Translations under genes and position numbers: made by a program
Origin: TMED26 sp042088965
Lineage (GTDB): Bacteria; Pseudomonadota; Alphaproteobacteria; Thalassobaculales; Thalassobaculaceae
Direction: 5' to 3'
Assembly: GCA_042088965.1 (NCBI GenBank)
Contig: JBELLC010000005.1
Location: 1-50,481, forward strand
DNA length: 50,481 bases
Notes under the pieces: model-generated
Databases searched by the model: none
What the model was told of the DNA's origin: nothing
What the model saw: only the letters and a program-made list of their open reading frames with translations
Shown: positions 25,221 through 34,488 of the stretch, one piece after another
Numbering within the stretch: the first letter of the stretch is position 1
Layout: each line of letters opens with the position of its first letter

Positions 25221-26144
25221 ATGGCTGTTACCGCTGCAATGGTGAAGGAACTGCGCGAGAAGTCTGGCGCTGGTATGATGGATTGTAAAAAAGCCCTCAA
25301 TGAAAATGATGGTGATATTGATGCCGCTGTCGATTGGCTGCGCAAAAAAGGGTTGTCTGCAGCCGCTAAAAAGTCCGGGCGGGTGGCCGCAGAGGGCCTG
25401 ATTGGTGCCGTGACAATGGGGCAAAAAGGCGCGTTGGTGGAGGTTAATTCTGAAACTGACTTTGTGGCCCGGAACGACGCTTTCCAAGGCTTTGTCTCTG
25501 GCTTGGCAGATATCTCGTTGGCGCATGATGGCGATCTTGGTGACGTGATGGCCGCTGACTTTCCCGGCACGGGCCGCAGTGTTGCCGATGAACTTACCCA
25601 TAATATTGCGACCATCGGCGAGAATATGACGGTTCGCCGCGCCGCAGTGCAAAGTGTTGAGACCGGTTTGGTGGTCTCATATGTTCACAATGCGTCGGCG
25701 CCTGGCCTTGGCAAAATTGGGGTTTTGGTGGCCTTAGAATCAGCCGGTGATACCGGAAAATTAGAAGCTCTTGGTAAGCAGGTCGCCATGCATATCGCTG
25801 CTACAGCGCCGCAAAGCCTGAGTATTGACGATCTTGACCCGGCGTTGATCGATCGGGAGCGTGAGGTTTTGTCCGATCAGGCACGGGCCTCGGGCAAGCC
25901 AGAAGAGATCATTGGTAAAATGGTTGAAGGCCGGTTGCGGAAATTTTATGAAGAAGCTGTTTTGCTTGAGCAAGTGTTCGTGATCGATAACGAAACAAAG
26001 GTTGGCAAGGTGGTGGAAAAAGCTGCCGCTGACATTGGCGCGCCTGTTAAGATTGCTGGCTTTTCCCGGTTGGTACTTGGCGAAGGTGTTGAGCGGCAAG
26101 AAACTGATTTTGCCGCAGAGGTTGCCGCCACTCTGTCAAGCTGA
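25221..26144 (+). CDS. tsf: Translation elongation factor EF-Ts
   Basis: EF-Ts recycles EF-Tu by driving GDP release. The 307 residues are a normal length. The N-terminal UBA-like domain reads KELREKSGAGMMDCKKAL (residues 10-27) and the core carries VEVNSETDFVARND near 75, which contains the conserved TDFVAR motif that contacts EF-Tu. The dimerisation subdomain follows. The C-terminal module includes FYEEAVLLEQVFV near 240. AAAGGAAAGACG provides the ribosome site before the ATG at 25221. It sits 107 bases after rpsB, separated by a strong hairpin. Confidence 0.97.
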   Translation: MAVTAAMVKELREKSGAGMMDCKKALNENDGDIDAAVDWLRKKGLSAAAKKSGRVAAEGLIGAVTMGQKGALVEVNSETDFVARNDAFQGFVSGLADISLAHDGDLGDVMAADFPGTGRSVADELTHNIATIGENMTVRRAAVQSVETGLVVSYVHNASAPGLGKIGVLVALESAGDTGKLEALGKQVAMHIAATAPQSLSIDDLDPALIDREREVLSDQARASGKPEEIIGKMVEGRLRKFYEEAVLLEQVFVIDNETKVGKVVEKAAADIGAPVKIAGFSRLVLGEGVERQETDFAAEVAATLSS

Positions 26145-26155
26145 CACAATTGCGG

Positions 26156-26201
26156 TATCGGCGGCGTTAAGCTGCCGATAAAGCCGCCGACAAAATTGTC
26201 G
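26156..26201 (+). promoter_or_regulatory. Overlapping hairpins in the tsf-pyrH gap
   Basis: TATCGGCGGC (26156-26165) pairs with GCTGCCGATA (26171-26180) around GTTAA with one wobble. The same CGGCGGC (26159-26165) can instead pair perfectly with GCCGCCG (26183-26189). A third dyad CGACA/TGTCG lies at 26188-26201. The first two are mutually exclusive, as in a switch or antiterminator. The structures precede the pyrH ribosome site by about 20 bases. Confidence 0.45.
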
Positions 26202-26233
26202 TGTGGGGGTGCAGAAGATGAAGGGAGACGCCG

Positions 26234-26947
26234 GTGCTGTTTGATCGTGTGTTGCTGAAAATTTCTGGCGAAGCCCTCATGGGCGAAAAACCATATGGTC
26301 TTGACCCGGCAATGGTGGACCAGGTTGCCGACGAAATTAAATCGGTGCACGACAGCGGCGTTGAGGTTTGCTTGGTGATTGGCGGCGGTAATATCTTTCG
26401 CGGCATTTCGGCTGCTGCCAATGGCATGGAACGTTCAACTGGTGACTACATGGGCATGTTGGCAACAGTTATGAATGCCATGGCAATGCAAAGCGCCTTG
26501 GAGGCAAAGGGTATCCAAACCCGGGTGCAATCGGCGTTGCCAATCTCGGCTGTTTGCGAGCCATATATTCGCCGCCGGGCGGTCCGCCATATGGAAAAAA
26601 AGCGGATCGTTATTTTCGCAGCTGGCACAGGCAATCCCTATTTTACGACGGATACCGCAGCGGCTTTGCGGGCGTCTGAAATGGGCTGTAAAGCGCTATT
26701 AAAGGCGACAAAGGTCGATGGCGTTTATGATGCCGACCCGGAAAAGCATCCGGAAGCGAAACGTTTTGATGAGCTAACCTACCTTGATGTCTTGTCAAAA
26801 GACTTAAAAGTCATGGATGCGCCAGCGATTTCCTTGGCGCGGGAAAATAGCATCCCGATTTTGATTTTTTCAATCTACAAAACAGGGGCGTTTGCTGAGG
26901 TTGTGAATGGCCAAGGTCGGTTTACAATAATTCGCGAAAAGGATTGA
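26234..26947 (+). CDS. pyrH: UMP kinase
   Basis: PyrH phosphorylates UMP to UDP, the first committed step toward pyrimidine nucleotides and UDP-sugars. The 237-residue amino-acid-kinase fold protein starts with GTG at 26234 after AAGGGAG. It shows VLLKISGEALMG at residues 6-17, VCLVIGGGNIFRG near 45, MNAMAMQSALE near 80, the acceptor-site region FAAGTGNPYFTTDTAAALRA near 135, and ATKVDGVYDADP near 160. These are all family signatures. Hexameric and allosterically controlled by GTP and UTP in relatives. frr starts four bases downstream. Confidence 0.97.
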   Translation: MLFDRVLLKISGEALMGEKPYGLDPAMVDQVADEIKSVHDSGVEVCLVIGGGNIFRGISAAANGMERSTGDYMGMLATVMNAMAMQSALEAKGIQTRVQSALPISAVCEPYIRRRAVRHMEKKRIVIFAAGTGNPYFTTDTAAALRASEMGCKALLKATKVDGVYDADPEKHPEAKRFDELTYLDVLSKDLKVMDAPAISLARENSIPILIFSIYKTGAFAEVVNGQGRFTIIREKD

Positions 26948-26950
26948 TAA

Positions 26951-27511
26951 ATGGCTGAAGAACCTGATCTTGACGATTTAGAACGGCGCATGGATGGGGC
27001 GCTGACAGCGCTGGGTAAGGAATTCCAAGGCTTGCGGGCAGGGCGCGCGTCGCCGGCACTATTGGAGCCCATCGTGGTTGAGGCGTACGGCCAAAAAATG
27101 CCGATCAATCAGGTCGGGACGGTTGGTGTTCCAGAGCCACGGATGCTAACGGTTCAGGTTTGGGATAAATCCATGACCAAGGCAGTTGAAAAGGCGATCC
27201 GAGATGCCAATTTGGGTCTCAATCCGCAAGGTGAAGGCCAGCTGATTCGTATCCCGATTCCTGATTTAAGTGAAGAACGCCGCGTTGAGCTGTCTAAAAT
27301 CGCCAGTAAATATGCCGAATCAACACGTATTGCCGTCCGCAATGTGCGCCGTGATGGCATGGAGACACTCAAAAAATTAGAAAAAGACGGTGACATTGGC
27401 CAGGATGATCGACACCTTTATGAAACTGAAATTCAAGAAATGACAGATCGCCATATTAAGAAAGTAGACGATAACTTGGCCCATAAGGAAAAGGAGATCA
27501 TGCAAGTCTGA
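26951..27511 (+). CDS. frr: Ribosome recycling factor
   Basis: RRF splits post-termination ribosomes together with EF-G. The 186 residues match the usual 185. Recognised segments are the N-terminal helix RRMDGALTALGKEFQGLRAGRASPALLEPIVV (about residues 12-42, quoted for its LRAGRASPALL core), YGQKMPINQVGTV, and the C-terminal IRNVRRD-like AVRNVRRDGMETLKK. The ATG lies three bases after the pyrH stop, and the stop TGA shares a base with the uppS ATG, showing tight coupling. Confidence 0.97.
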   Translation: MAEEPDLDDLERRMDGALTALGKEFQGLRAGRASPALLEPIVVEAYGQKMPINQVGTVGVPEPRMLTVQVWDKSMTKAVEKAIRDANLGLNPQGEGQLIRIPIPDLSEERRVELSKIASKYAESTRIAVRNVRRDGMETLKKLEKDGDIGQDDRHLYETEIQEMTDRHIKKVDDNLAHKEKEIMQV

Positions 27512-28248
27512 TGTCTACAGGCGTTGCAACTGAGATGAGCCCGTTTTCCGTGCCGCAGCATGTGGCCATTATTATGGATGGTAATGGCCGCTGGGCGCGC
27601 CAACGAAATCGCCCGCGGACAATGGGACATGCTGCCGGTCTTGAAGCCCTGCGTACAATTGTTCGCGCCGGTCTTGAACTGAACATCCAATATTTACCAT
27701 TTTTTGGCTTTTCGACAGAGAATTGGAACCGACCTGCTGATGAGGTCATGTTTCTGATTGATTTGTTGCGCGGCTATCTTAAGCGTGAAGTGACGAAACT
27801 GCATCAGCAAGGCGTGCGCCTTAGGTTTATCGGTAATCGTACCCGTTTTGACGCGGATATCCGCGCGCTTCTGTGCCATGCTGAGACGTTAACGGCCAGC
27901 AATTCAGCCCTCAATGTCACCATTGCATTGAGCTATGGGGGGCGGGAGGAAATTGTCTCTGCAACGCGGCAGCTGGCGGCGGCGGTGGCGCGTGGTGATA
28001 TGGCCGTTGAGGATATCGACGAGGCTGCTTTTGAAGCCGCGCTTTTCACCGCCAGCCTGCCAGCACCAGATTTGCTGATCCGCACCAGTGGTGAAAAGCG
28101 TTTATCTAATTTTTTATTGTGGCAAACAGCCTATACTGAATTTGTATTCACAGACGTTTTTTGGCCCGATTTCAGCGCTGTTGATTTGCGCGCAGCTGTG
28201 ACAGAGTTTGGCCGCCGGGAACGTCGCTTCGGCGCGATCATTGGATAA
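27511..28248 (+). CDS. uppS: Undecaprenyl diphosphate synthase (cis-prenyltransferase)
   Basis: UppS extends farnesyl diphosphate with isopentenyl units to make the C55 carrier used for peptidoglycan and LPS. The 245-residue protein carries HVAIIMDGNGRWA near residue 17, whose Asp binds the pyrophosphate-magnesium. FFGFSTENWNRP follows near 70, then IALSYGGREEI near 140, and DLLIRTSGEKRLSNFLLWQ near 185. The last is the classic C-terminal region V with isopentenyl-binding arginines. The start codon overlaps the frr stop, and cdsA begins five bases downstream. Confidence 0.96.
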   Translation: MSTGVATEMSPFSVPQHVAIIMDGNGRWARQRNRPRTMGHAAGLEALRTIVRAGLELNIQYLPFFGFSTENWNRPADEVMFLIDLLRGYLKREVTKLHQQGVRLRFIGNRTRFDADIRALLCHAETLTASNSALNVTIALSYGGREEIVSATRQLAAAVARGDMAVEDIDEAAFEAALFTASLPAPDLLIRTSGEKRLSNFLLWQTAYTEFVFTDVFWPDFSAVDLRAAVTEFGRRERRFGAIIG

Positions 28249-28253
28249 GCAGC

Positions 28254-29096
28254 ATGTCTCGGATGGCCTTAAGCAGTAATTTAACGACTCGCCTGATTTC
28301 ATCGGTGATGATTTTACCGGTGGTCACGCTGATTCTTTATGCCGGTGGTCTGGCGTTGACCGCATGTCTGGTGGTTATCGCCTGTGCCATGGCCTGGGAA
28401 TGGACCAAATTGCTCGACCGATCAGCCAAATCAACTCAGTTTAGTCTATTAGCGGGCGGATTTGTTGGGCTTATGACAGCTGCGATTCTGAGCGCTGATT
28501 TGGACCAGGATATGGCCAGTCTTGCGGTCGCGATGTGCGCCTCTTTGGGAATTTTTGCATGGTTCCTGCGGCATCAAAAGGCTGAACGTCCCGTGCTGCT
28601 GTTGTTTGGTTTGCCCCTTATTATTTTGGGCTGTGTTGCTGTTGGCCTGCTGCGCGCCGACAGTCCGGCTGGTTTGCTGTTGGTTCTGTGGGGGGTTGGG
28701 GCAGTGATCGCTATGGATACCGGCGGCTATATCTTTGGCCGCCTCATTGGCGGGGCGCGACTAGCCCCCCGGATAAGTCCAGGTAAAACCTGGGCAGGCC
28801 TTATTGGTGGGGCGGCATTGGCCGCTATATTTGGTGGTATTCTGGCATTTGCACTTCATCAAGAAATGCCATTTCATCTGGCAATCTGGTCAGCGCTGAT
28901 TGCGGTCATTGCGCAATGTGGTGACCTTGCCGAATCTGCTGTGAAGCGTCATGTCGGGGTGAAAGATTCTGGAGCCCTGATTCCGGGGCATGGCGGCCTT
29001 CTTGACCGATTTGATGGCCATTTAACGGCCTTGCCAGTGGTTTTGGCGGTATCGGTTTTAACAGGTCACAGCCCCATAGAATGGTCAGGGTTTTAG
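28254..29096 (+). CDS. cdsA: Phosphatidate cytidylyltransferase
   Basis: CdsA makes CDP-diacylglycerol from CTP and phosphatidic acid, the branch point of phospholipid synthesis. The 280-residue protein is very hydrophobic, with about seven or eight membrane helices. Near residues 224-250 it has the family signature: ESAVKRHVGVKDSGALIPGHG, then GLLDRFD, with the Lys, Asp and PGHGG-DR-D residues in place. Upstream, the conserved SPGKTWAG loop is visible near residue 180. It lies in the uppS-cdsA-dxr order common to proteobacteria. A start at 28260 (the second Met) is possible. Confidence 0.95.
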   Translation: MSRMALSSNLTTRLISSVMILPVVTLILYAGGLALTACLVVIACAMAWEWTKLLDRSAKSTQFSLLAGGFVGLMTAAILSADLDQDMASLAVAMCASLGIFAWFLRHQKAERPVLLLFGLPLIILGCVAVGLLRADSPAGLLLVLWGVGAVIAMDTGGYIFGRLIGGARLAPRISPGKTWAGLIGGAALAAIFGGILAFALHQEMPFHLAIWSALIAVIAQCGDLAESAVKRHVGVKDSGALIPGHGGLLDRFDGHLTALPVVLAVSVLTGHSPIEWSGF

Positions 29097-29100
29097 CGCC

Positions 29101-30303
29101 ATGGTCGATGCTGACGCACGCAAACGTGTTTCCATTCTTGGGGCCACAGGGTCTATTGGGGTTAATACCCTCGATCTCGTGGAACGCCACCCCGAAGCCT
29201 ATGATGTTGTGGCTCTGACTGCCCATCACAATTATCAGGATTTAGCGGCACAAGCCTTGCGTTTGCGACCAGAGCTGGTTGCAATTGCAGATCCAGAATA
29301 CTACGCACCGCTGAAACAAGCCTTATCGGGAACCGGGATTCGGGTTTTAGCAGGTGCTGACGCCCTCGTCGAAGTGGCAGCACACCCGAGCGATTGGTTG
29401 ATGTCCGCCATTGTTGGGGCGGCAGGTTTAAAACCAACCTTAACAGCGCTGGAACACGCTGCAACAGTGGCGCTGGCAAACAAGGAATGTTTGGTTTGCG
29501 CAGGTCCCGTTATGATGCAGGCCGTGGCGGCAAATGGCGCCACGCTGCTGCCCGTGGACAGCGAACATAATGCCATTTTTCAGGTTTTTGACCCCGCCCA
29601 ACGTGAGCATATTGAGCAGATCATTCTGACCGCCTCAGGTGGCCCCTTTCGTGATCTCAGCATTGCTGAAATGCAGATGAAAACACCGGCGGAAGCTGTT
29701 GCGCATCCCAATTGGTCAATGGGGGCAAAAATCTCGGTTGATTCAGCAACGATGATGAATAAAGGCTTGGAGCTTATCGAGGCGCATTATCTGTTTGATA
29801 TGCCAGAGACGCAAATTGAGATTTTGATCCACCCGGAATCGGTTATTCATTCAATGGTATCTTACGTGGATGGATCGGTTTTGGCGCAGCTTGGTGCGCC
29901 AGATATGCGGACCCCCATCGCCCATGCCTTGGCCTGGCCTGATCGGATGCCGGCGCCAAGCGCACGGTTAGATCTTGCGCAAATTGGGCAATTGAATTTT
30001 TCCGCCCCAGATCTGGCGCGTTTTCCCTGCCTCAAATTTGCCCGTGAGGCATTGCAAGCTGGGCAGGCTGTGACAATTTGTTTAAATGCTGCAAATGAGG
30101 TTGCTGTTGCTGCATTTCTAGCACGCCAAATTGGCTTTTGGGATATCGTGCGGGTTGTTGAATCGGTGTTGGGTGAGTCTCGCGCTTGGAATTGCAGCAC
30201 AGTTGACCAAATTATAGAGGTAGATCTGTGGGCAAGGGAGGCTGCGACGATGGCTCTTGAGCGCCTGCGTGGTGGAAAAACCGCGACGGGTCATGATGAT
30301 TAA
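29101..30303 (+). CDS. dxr: 1-deoxy-D-xylulose 5-phosphate reductoisomerase
   Basis: Dxr converts DXP to MEP with NADPH, the committed step of the non-mevalonate isoprenoid pathway that also feeds UppS. The 400-residue length is typical. It shows the NADPH-binding SILGATGSIGVNTLD near residue 10, LANKECLVCAG near 120, the metal and substrate site LPVDSEHNAIFQ near 148, ILTASGGPF near 175 and the HPNWSMGAKISVDSATMMNKGLE region near 200, quoted for its WSMGAKISVDSATM core. The catalytic Asp and Glu residues are in the DSEHNAIF and NKGLE motifs. It starts four bases after cdsA. This is the target of fosmidomycin in other bacteria. Confidence 0.97.
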   Translation: MVDADARKRVSILGATGSIGVNTLDLVERHPEAYDVVALTAHHNYQDLAAQALRLRPELVAIADPEYYAPLKQALSGTGIRVLAGADALVEVAAHPSDWLMSAIVGAAGLKPTLTALEHAATVALANKECLVCAGPVMMQAVAANGATLLPVDSEHNAIFQVFDPAQREHIEQIILTASGGPFRDLSIAEMQMKTPAEAVAHPNWSMGAKISVDSATMMNKGLELIEAHYLFDMPETQIEILIHPESVIHSMVSYVDGSVLAQLGAPDMRTPIAHALAWPDRMPAPSARLDLAQIGQLNFSAPDLARFPCLKFAREALQAGQAVTICLNAANEVAVAAFLARQIGFWDIVRVVESVLGESRAWNCSTVDQIIEVDLWAREAATMALERLRGGKTATGHDD

Positions 30304-30332
30304 TGCCTTTTGAGGCGCTGTTTTGGTGAGTT

Positions 30333-31457
30333 ATGGATATTATTTGGACCTATATTCTGCCCTTTTTGGCAATTCTGACGGTTTTGGTGTTTGTCCATGA
30401 ACTGGGACATTACAGCGTCGCGCGTTGGGCCGGTGTGAAGGTCGAGGTGTTTTCTATTGGCTTTGGGCCCGAGATTTTCGGCTGGACCGCTGCCTCTGGC
30501 ACCCGTTGGAAATTCTCCGCTATTCCCTTAGGCGGCTATGTCAAAATGTTCGGCGATGCTGACCCTGCCAGCACGCGCGCTGAAGGCTTGGCAGAAATGT
30601 CAGAGAGCGATAAGTCTCTGGCCTTTCATCACAAGCCCCTGCGCGACCGGGCGCTGATTATTGCAGCGGGTCCGGCGGCTAACTTTGTTTTTGCGATTGT
30701 TTTGTTAACAGCAATGTTTGTCAGCGCGGGGCAGCCCTATGCGCCGGCCATTATTGATAAAATCGTCCCTGACAGTGCCGCTGAACAGGCCGGGCTTCAA
30801 ATAAATGATCGGGTGATTGCACTCGATGGCGTTGAAATTACCCGTTTTGAAGATATGCGCCGACTGATCATGGATAACCCCGGCGTTCGTTTGCCAATAA
30901 CCGTTGAGCGCGCGGGCACGACAGTCAGTTTATCGGTAACCCCGGCGATATCGGAAAATGTTGATCGGTTTGGCAATAAGCATCGGATTGGCCTTTTGGG
31001 GGTTAACAGCCAAACAGTTGAAACGCTACGCTTGGGGCCTGTTGCTGCCGTCGGTGAGGCTGTGAATGAAACTTATTCCCTTGTGACCCGCACCTTAACA
31101 TCGCTTGGACAGATCATTTCAGGAAGCCGGACCGCTGAAGAACTTGGCGGTCCGTTGCGGATTGCGCAAATGTCCGGCGCTGTGGCACAAACTGGGTGGC
31201 TGCAAACAATTTGGTTTATGGCTATTTTATCGGTGAACCTGGGGCTGATTAACTTGTTTCCAATCCCGGTTCTTGATGGTGGACATTTATTATTCCATGC
31301 GGTCGAGGCGACTTTGGGCCGACCGGTTGGCGAAAAAGTTATGGAATATGCCAATTTGACAGGCTTGACCCTGGTGCTGGGTTTAATGGTTTTTGTCACC
31401 TGGAATGACCTGACGCAAATGCGTGTGTTTGACTATTTAGGCAGTTTTTTCGGTTAA
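30333..31457 (+). CDS. rseP: Site-2 zinc metalloprotease RseP
   Basis: RseP is an intramembrane protease that cuts the anti-sigma factor RseA-type regulators and leftover signal peptides. The 374-residue protein has the zinc motif VHELGHYSVARWAGV (HExxH at about residues 22-26) in its first helix. One PDZ domain lies near 125-205, including GLQINDRVIALDGVEI. The second metal-binding motif NLFPIPVLDGGHLLF (about 306-320) is in the third helix. E. coli RseP has two PDZ domains and about 450 residues; this shorter form seems to have only one, as in many alphaproteobacteria. It sits between dxr and bamA, the usual position. Confidence 0.95.
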   Translation: MDIIWTYILPFLAILTVLVFVHELGHYSVARWAGVKVEVFSIGFGPEIFGWTAASGTRWKFSAIPLGGYVKMFGDADPASTRAEGLAEMSESDKSLAFHHKPLRDRALIIAAGPAANFVFAIVLLTAMFVSAGQPYAPAIIDKIVPDSAAEQAGLQINDRVIALDGVEITRFEDMRRLIMDNPGVRLPITVERAGTTVSLSVTPAISENVDRFGNKHRIGLLGVNSQTVETLRLGPVAAVGEAVNETYSLVTRTLTSLGQIISGSRTAEELGGPLRIAQMSGAVAQTGWLQTIWFMAILSVNLGLINLFPIPVLDGGHLLFHAVEATLGRPVGEKVMEYANLTGLTLVLGLMVFVTWNDLTQMRVFDYLGSFFG

Positions 31458-31560
31458 CCCGAATAAAATGCCTGACTTTGTATTTATTCAGACGGTAAGC
31501 CTTTTGTTTCGCGGCCTAAAAAGGTAAAAGGTTGAGGGGCTTATATCAGGTGTTTTGTTG

Positions 31561-33891
31561 GTGACACGTTTTACATTTTTACCGCCTGCTGACTTTATCT
31601 GTCGGATGCGTGGCTGCGTTTTGTCGGCTTTGGTTATAACCGCCGTATCAGGGATAGCTGTGGCCTTGCAATCGCCGCCCGTGGCAGCACAGACAGCACC
31701 AGCTATTGAGCGTATTGACGTGATTGGTACCCAACGTATCGATCCTGAGACCGTAAAATCATACTTACGAGTCGCGGCGGGTGACCCGTTTGAGACACAA
31801 AAACTGGATCTGTCATTAAAAAGTCTGTTCGATACAGGACTATTTGCAGATGTTGTGCTGTCACGCGACGGCAATGCACTGGTCATCTCAGTCGTCGAAA
31901 ACCCGATCGTTAATCGTATCTCTTTTGAAGGCAATCAGCGGATCAAGGATGCTGAACTACAAAGTGAGGTGCAATTGCGGCCCCGGCTGGTGTTCACACG
32001 GGCGCGGGTGCGCCAGGATGTTGACCGGTTGCTGGCGATTTATCGCAGCAGCGGCCGGTTTGCCGTTGATATTGAGCCAAAGGTGATTCAACTGCCGCAG
32101 AATCGTGTTGATCTCATCTTTGAGGTTAATGAGGGGCCTTTAAGCCGGATCGAGGCCATTACCTTTATCGGCAATAAACGCTTTAGCGCCAGTGAGTTGC
32201 GTAAGGTGGTTGCGACCAAAGAATATGCTTGGTGGTCAATTCTTGAGACTGCGGATAGCTATGATCCGGATCGACTGAGCTTCGATCGTGAGCTGCTGAG
32301 ACGGCACTATTTGGAAAATGGTTTTGCTGATTTTCGGGTTGTGTCAGCTGTTGCAGAATTGGCGCCGGATCGTGAAGATTTTTTGGTGACCTTCACGATT
32401 GACGAAGGCAAGCGATATCGCGTGGGAGATATTTCGGTAACATCGCAAATAAATCGCGTTGACATAGACCAGGTTGAATCTCTGGTGGTGACCAAGTCAG
32501 GTGATCGCTATGACAGCACGAAGGTGGATGATTCTGTTCTGGCCATGACCGATTACCTTGGCGCGCAAGGTTTTGCTTTTGTGAATATTCGCCCGCGTAT
32601 CGCGCGGCAAGCAGATGCTGGCATTTTAGATATTGTCTACGAAATTGGTGAAGGTCGGAAAACTTACGTTGAGCGTATCACTGTGCGCGGTAATGTGCGC
32701 ACGCTGGACCGGGTTGTGCGCCGTGAGATGCAATTGGTCGAAGGCGATGCGTTCAACACCGCCAAAATTCGTCGCAGCCGCAAGCGCATTCGGAACCTTG
32801 GGTATTTTAAAACAGTGAATATCCAAACCATCGATGGCAGCGAGGCTGATCGCGCCGAGGTGGTTGTTGACGTCGAAGAAACATCAACCGGTAAGCTGTC
32901 CTTTGGATTTGGTCTCTCGTCGGCGGAAAATGTTTTGGGCGACATTTCGTTAAGTGAGCGTAATTTGCTGGGCAGAGGCCAAACCCTGCGCTTAAGCTTG
33001 CGTGCGTCGTCGGCAGGAAGCCAGTTCGATATTGGGTTTACGGAACCCTATTTTATGGATCGTGAGTTATCAGCGGGCTTTGACCTTTTCAGTGAGACAA
33101 GGGTTGAAGAGGATGAAAGCTCTTTCGATGAGGAACGCCAAGGTTTCACCTTGCGGGCAGGTTACCGGTTATCCCCTGATTTAAGACAATCGGTGCAATA
33201 TACTTTACGGAACACCGATATCACCAATGTACAAAGTGATGCCTCTCTCTTGGTTAAAGCCCAACAGGGCGAGACACTGGTTTCGCTGATTGGGCAAAAG
33301 CTATCTTATGATCGCCTGGATAGTCGGCTTTTGCCGACCAATGGCTATTTTGTCAGCATGTCTAACCAGCTGGCGGGCTTGGGGGGGGATATTGCGTTTT
33401 TGCGGACCCGCCTGAAGGGAAGTTATCACATCCCGGTCTATGATGATGATTGGGTGTTGAGCCTATCTGGTCTTGGTGGATCGATCTTTGGGATCGGCGA
33501 TGATGTGCCGATTAATGAGCGGTTCTTCCTTGGTGGCTCAAATTTTCGTGGCTTTAAGCGCTCTGGTGTTGGCCCGCGCGACAGGGGTACCAATGATGCG
33601 TTGGGCGGCAATATCTTTTATGTTGGTACCGCGGAGATGAGCTTTCCAATTGGTTTGAGCGAGTCGCTTGGGCTGCGCGCGCGGGTATTCTCCGAAGTTG
33701 GTAGCCTGTGGGATATCGATGATAGCACGGCGTCGGTTCTTGATAGTCAGTCGGCACGCGTCAGCTCAGGTATTGGCGTTTCTTGGGGGACCTCGCTGGG
33801 GGGGATCCGGATCGACCTTTCGGAAGCGATCGTCAAAGAAAAAGAGGATGAGACAGAGCTGTTACGCTTTAGTCTTGGAACCCGGTTTTGA
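31561..33891 (+). CDS. bamA: Outer-membrane protein assembly factor BamA
   Basis: BamA is the central pore of the complex that folds beta-barrel proteins into the outer membrane. About 776 residues are encoded. A signal peptide ends near VAA-QTAP, five POTRA domains span roughly residues 40-435, and the 16-strand barrel follows. Barrel markers are NLLGRGQTLRLSL, FTEPYFMDRELSAGF, the loop-6 motif FRGF within FLGGSNFRGFKRSG and the C-terminal aromatic ending LGTRF. The start is uncertain: TTG at 31555, TTG at 31558 and GTG at 31561 are consecutive in frame. I give the GTG. An eight-G run (33381-33388) lies in the barrel. The skp gene follows directly. Confidence 0.95.
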   Translation: MTRFTFLPPADFICRMRGCVLSALVITAVSGIAVALQSPPVAAQTAPAIERIDVIGTQRIDPETVKSYLRVAAGDPFETQKLDLSLKSLFDTGLFADVVLSRDGNALVISVVENPIVNRISFEGNQRIKDAELQSEVQLRPRLVFTRARVRQDVDRLLAIYRSSGRFAVDIEPKVIQLPQNRVDLIFEVNEGPLSRIEAITFIGNKRFSASELRKVVATKEYAWWSILETADSYDPDRLSFDRELLRRHYLENGFADFRVVSAVAELAPDREDFLVTFTIDEGKRYRVGDISVTSQINRVDIDQVESLVVTKSGDRYDSTKVDDSVLAMTDYLGAQGFAFVNIRPRIARQADAGILDIVYEIGEGRKTYVERITVRGNVRTLDRVVRREMQLVEGDAFNTAKIRRSRKRIRNLGYFKTVNIQTIDGSEADRAEVVVDVEETSTGKLSFGFGLSSAENVLGDISLSERNLLGRGQTLRLSLRASSAGSQFDIGFTEPYFMDRELSAGFDLFSETRVEEDESSFDEERQGFTLRAGYRLSPDLRQSVQYTLRNTDITNVQSDASLLVKAQQGETLVSLIGQKLSYDRLDSRLLPTNGYFVSMSNQLAGLGGDIAFLRTRLKGSYHIPVYDDDWVLSLSGLGGSIFGIGDDVPINERFFLGGSNFRGFKRSGVGPRDRGTNDALGGNIFYVGTAEMSFPIGLSESLGLRARVFSEVGSLWDIDDSTASVLDSQSARVSSGIGVSWGTSLGGIRIDLSEAIVKEKEDETELLRFSLGTRF

Positions 33892-33902
33892 GGTGAGAAA
33901 TT

Positions 33903-34484
33903 ATGATATATCGTTCCCACTTGCGTTTCATGCTCAGCGGTTTTGTTATTTTTATGAGCCTGTGGGTCAACGCCATTGATGGCACGGCGGTTGCTGCCGA
34001 TGAAACTGGCGTCCGCATTTTGGTGGTTGATGTTGCCAAGACGGTCCGTGACTCGGATGCTGCCATTGGTATCCAGAAACAAATGGAAGAGGTTCGCGCT
34101 AAAATTCAGGCGGCGATTACCGTGCGTGAAAAAGATTTGCTGAAAGAAGAGCAAACCCTTGGCCAGCAGCGGAGTATTTTGGCGCCGGATGTGTTTGAAC
34201 AGAAAGCCGCTAAATTCCGTCAAAAAGTTGAGCAGGCACAGCGCGATATTCAAGGTAAACGCAAGGACCTGGATAAGACCTTCAATGTTGCGATCGGAAA
34301 AGTGCGTAAAACACTCATCGAGATCATCGCCAAAATAGCCAAGGAAGCCAAAGCCCATTTGGTTTTTGATAAGCGACAGGTTTTGATGATTGAAAACAGT
34401 CTAGATGTCTCCGATGATGCTTTGGCACGCCTTAATAAAGCGTTGCCAGAAGTTCAAATCGAGATGCCGCAATCTGATAAATAA
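33903..34484 (+). CDS. skp: Periplasmic chaperone Skp/OmpH
   Basis: Skp is a trimeric, jellyfish-like chaperone that escorts unfolded outer-membrane proteins to BamA. The 193-residue product has a signal peptide ending about AVA-ADETG near residue 31, then the first beta strand VRILVVDVAKTV. A long charged coiled coil follows (about residues 55-150) forming the tentacle, and a closing HLVFDKRQVLMIENSLDVSD strand region is typical of OmpH. The sequence is poorly conserved in this family, but fold pattern and position between bamA and lpxD are decisive. It begins 11 bases after bamA. Confidence 0.92.
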   Translation: MIYRSHLRFMLSGFVIFMSLWVNAIDGTAVAADETGVRILVVDVAKTVRDSDAAIGIQKQMEEVRAKIQAAITVREKDLLKEEQTLGQQRSILAPDVFEQKAAKFRQKVEQAQRDIQGKRKDLDKTFNVAIGKVRKTLIEIIAKIAKEAKAHLVFDKRQVLMIENSLDVSDDALARLNKALPEVQIEMPQSDK

Positions 34485-34488
34485 GCAG

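Noticed and set aside
24941..25615. 224-codon frame antisense to rpsB/tsf
   Set aside because: It has low-complexity, Arg/Pro/Ser-rich sequence opposite highly conserved genes.
31461..31489. GAATAAA/TTTATTC inverted repeat before bamA as an operator
   Set aside because: The stem is seven AT-rich pairs with a 15-base loop; chance is likely and no regulator is indicated.
33747..34358. 203-codon frame antisense to the bamA end and skp
   Set aside because: It has no recognisable motif, and the plus-strand skp fits by fold and position.
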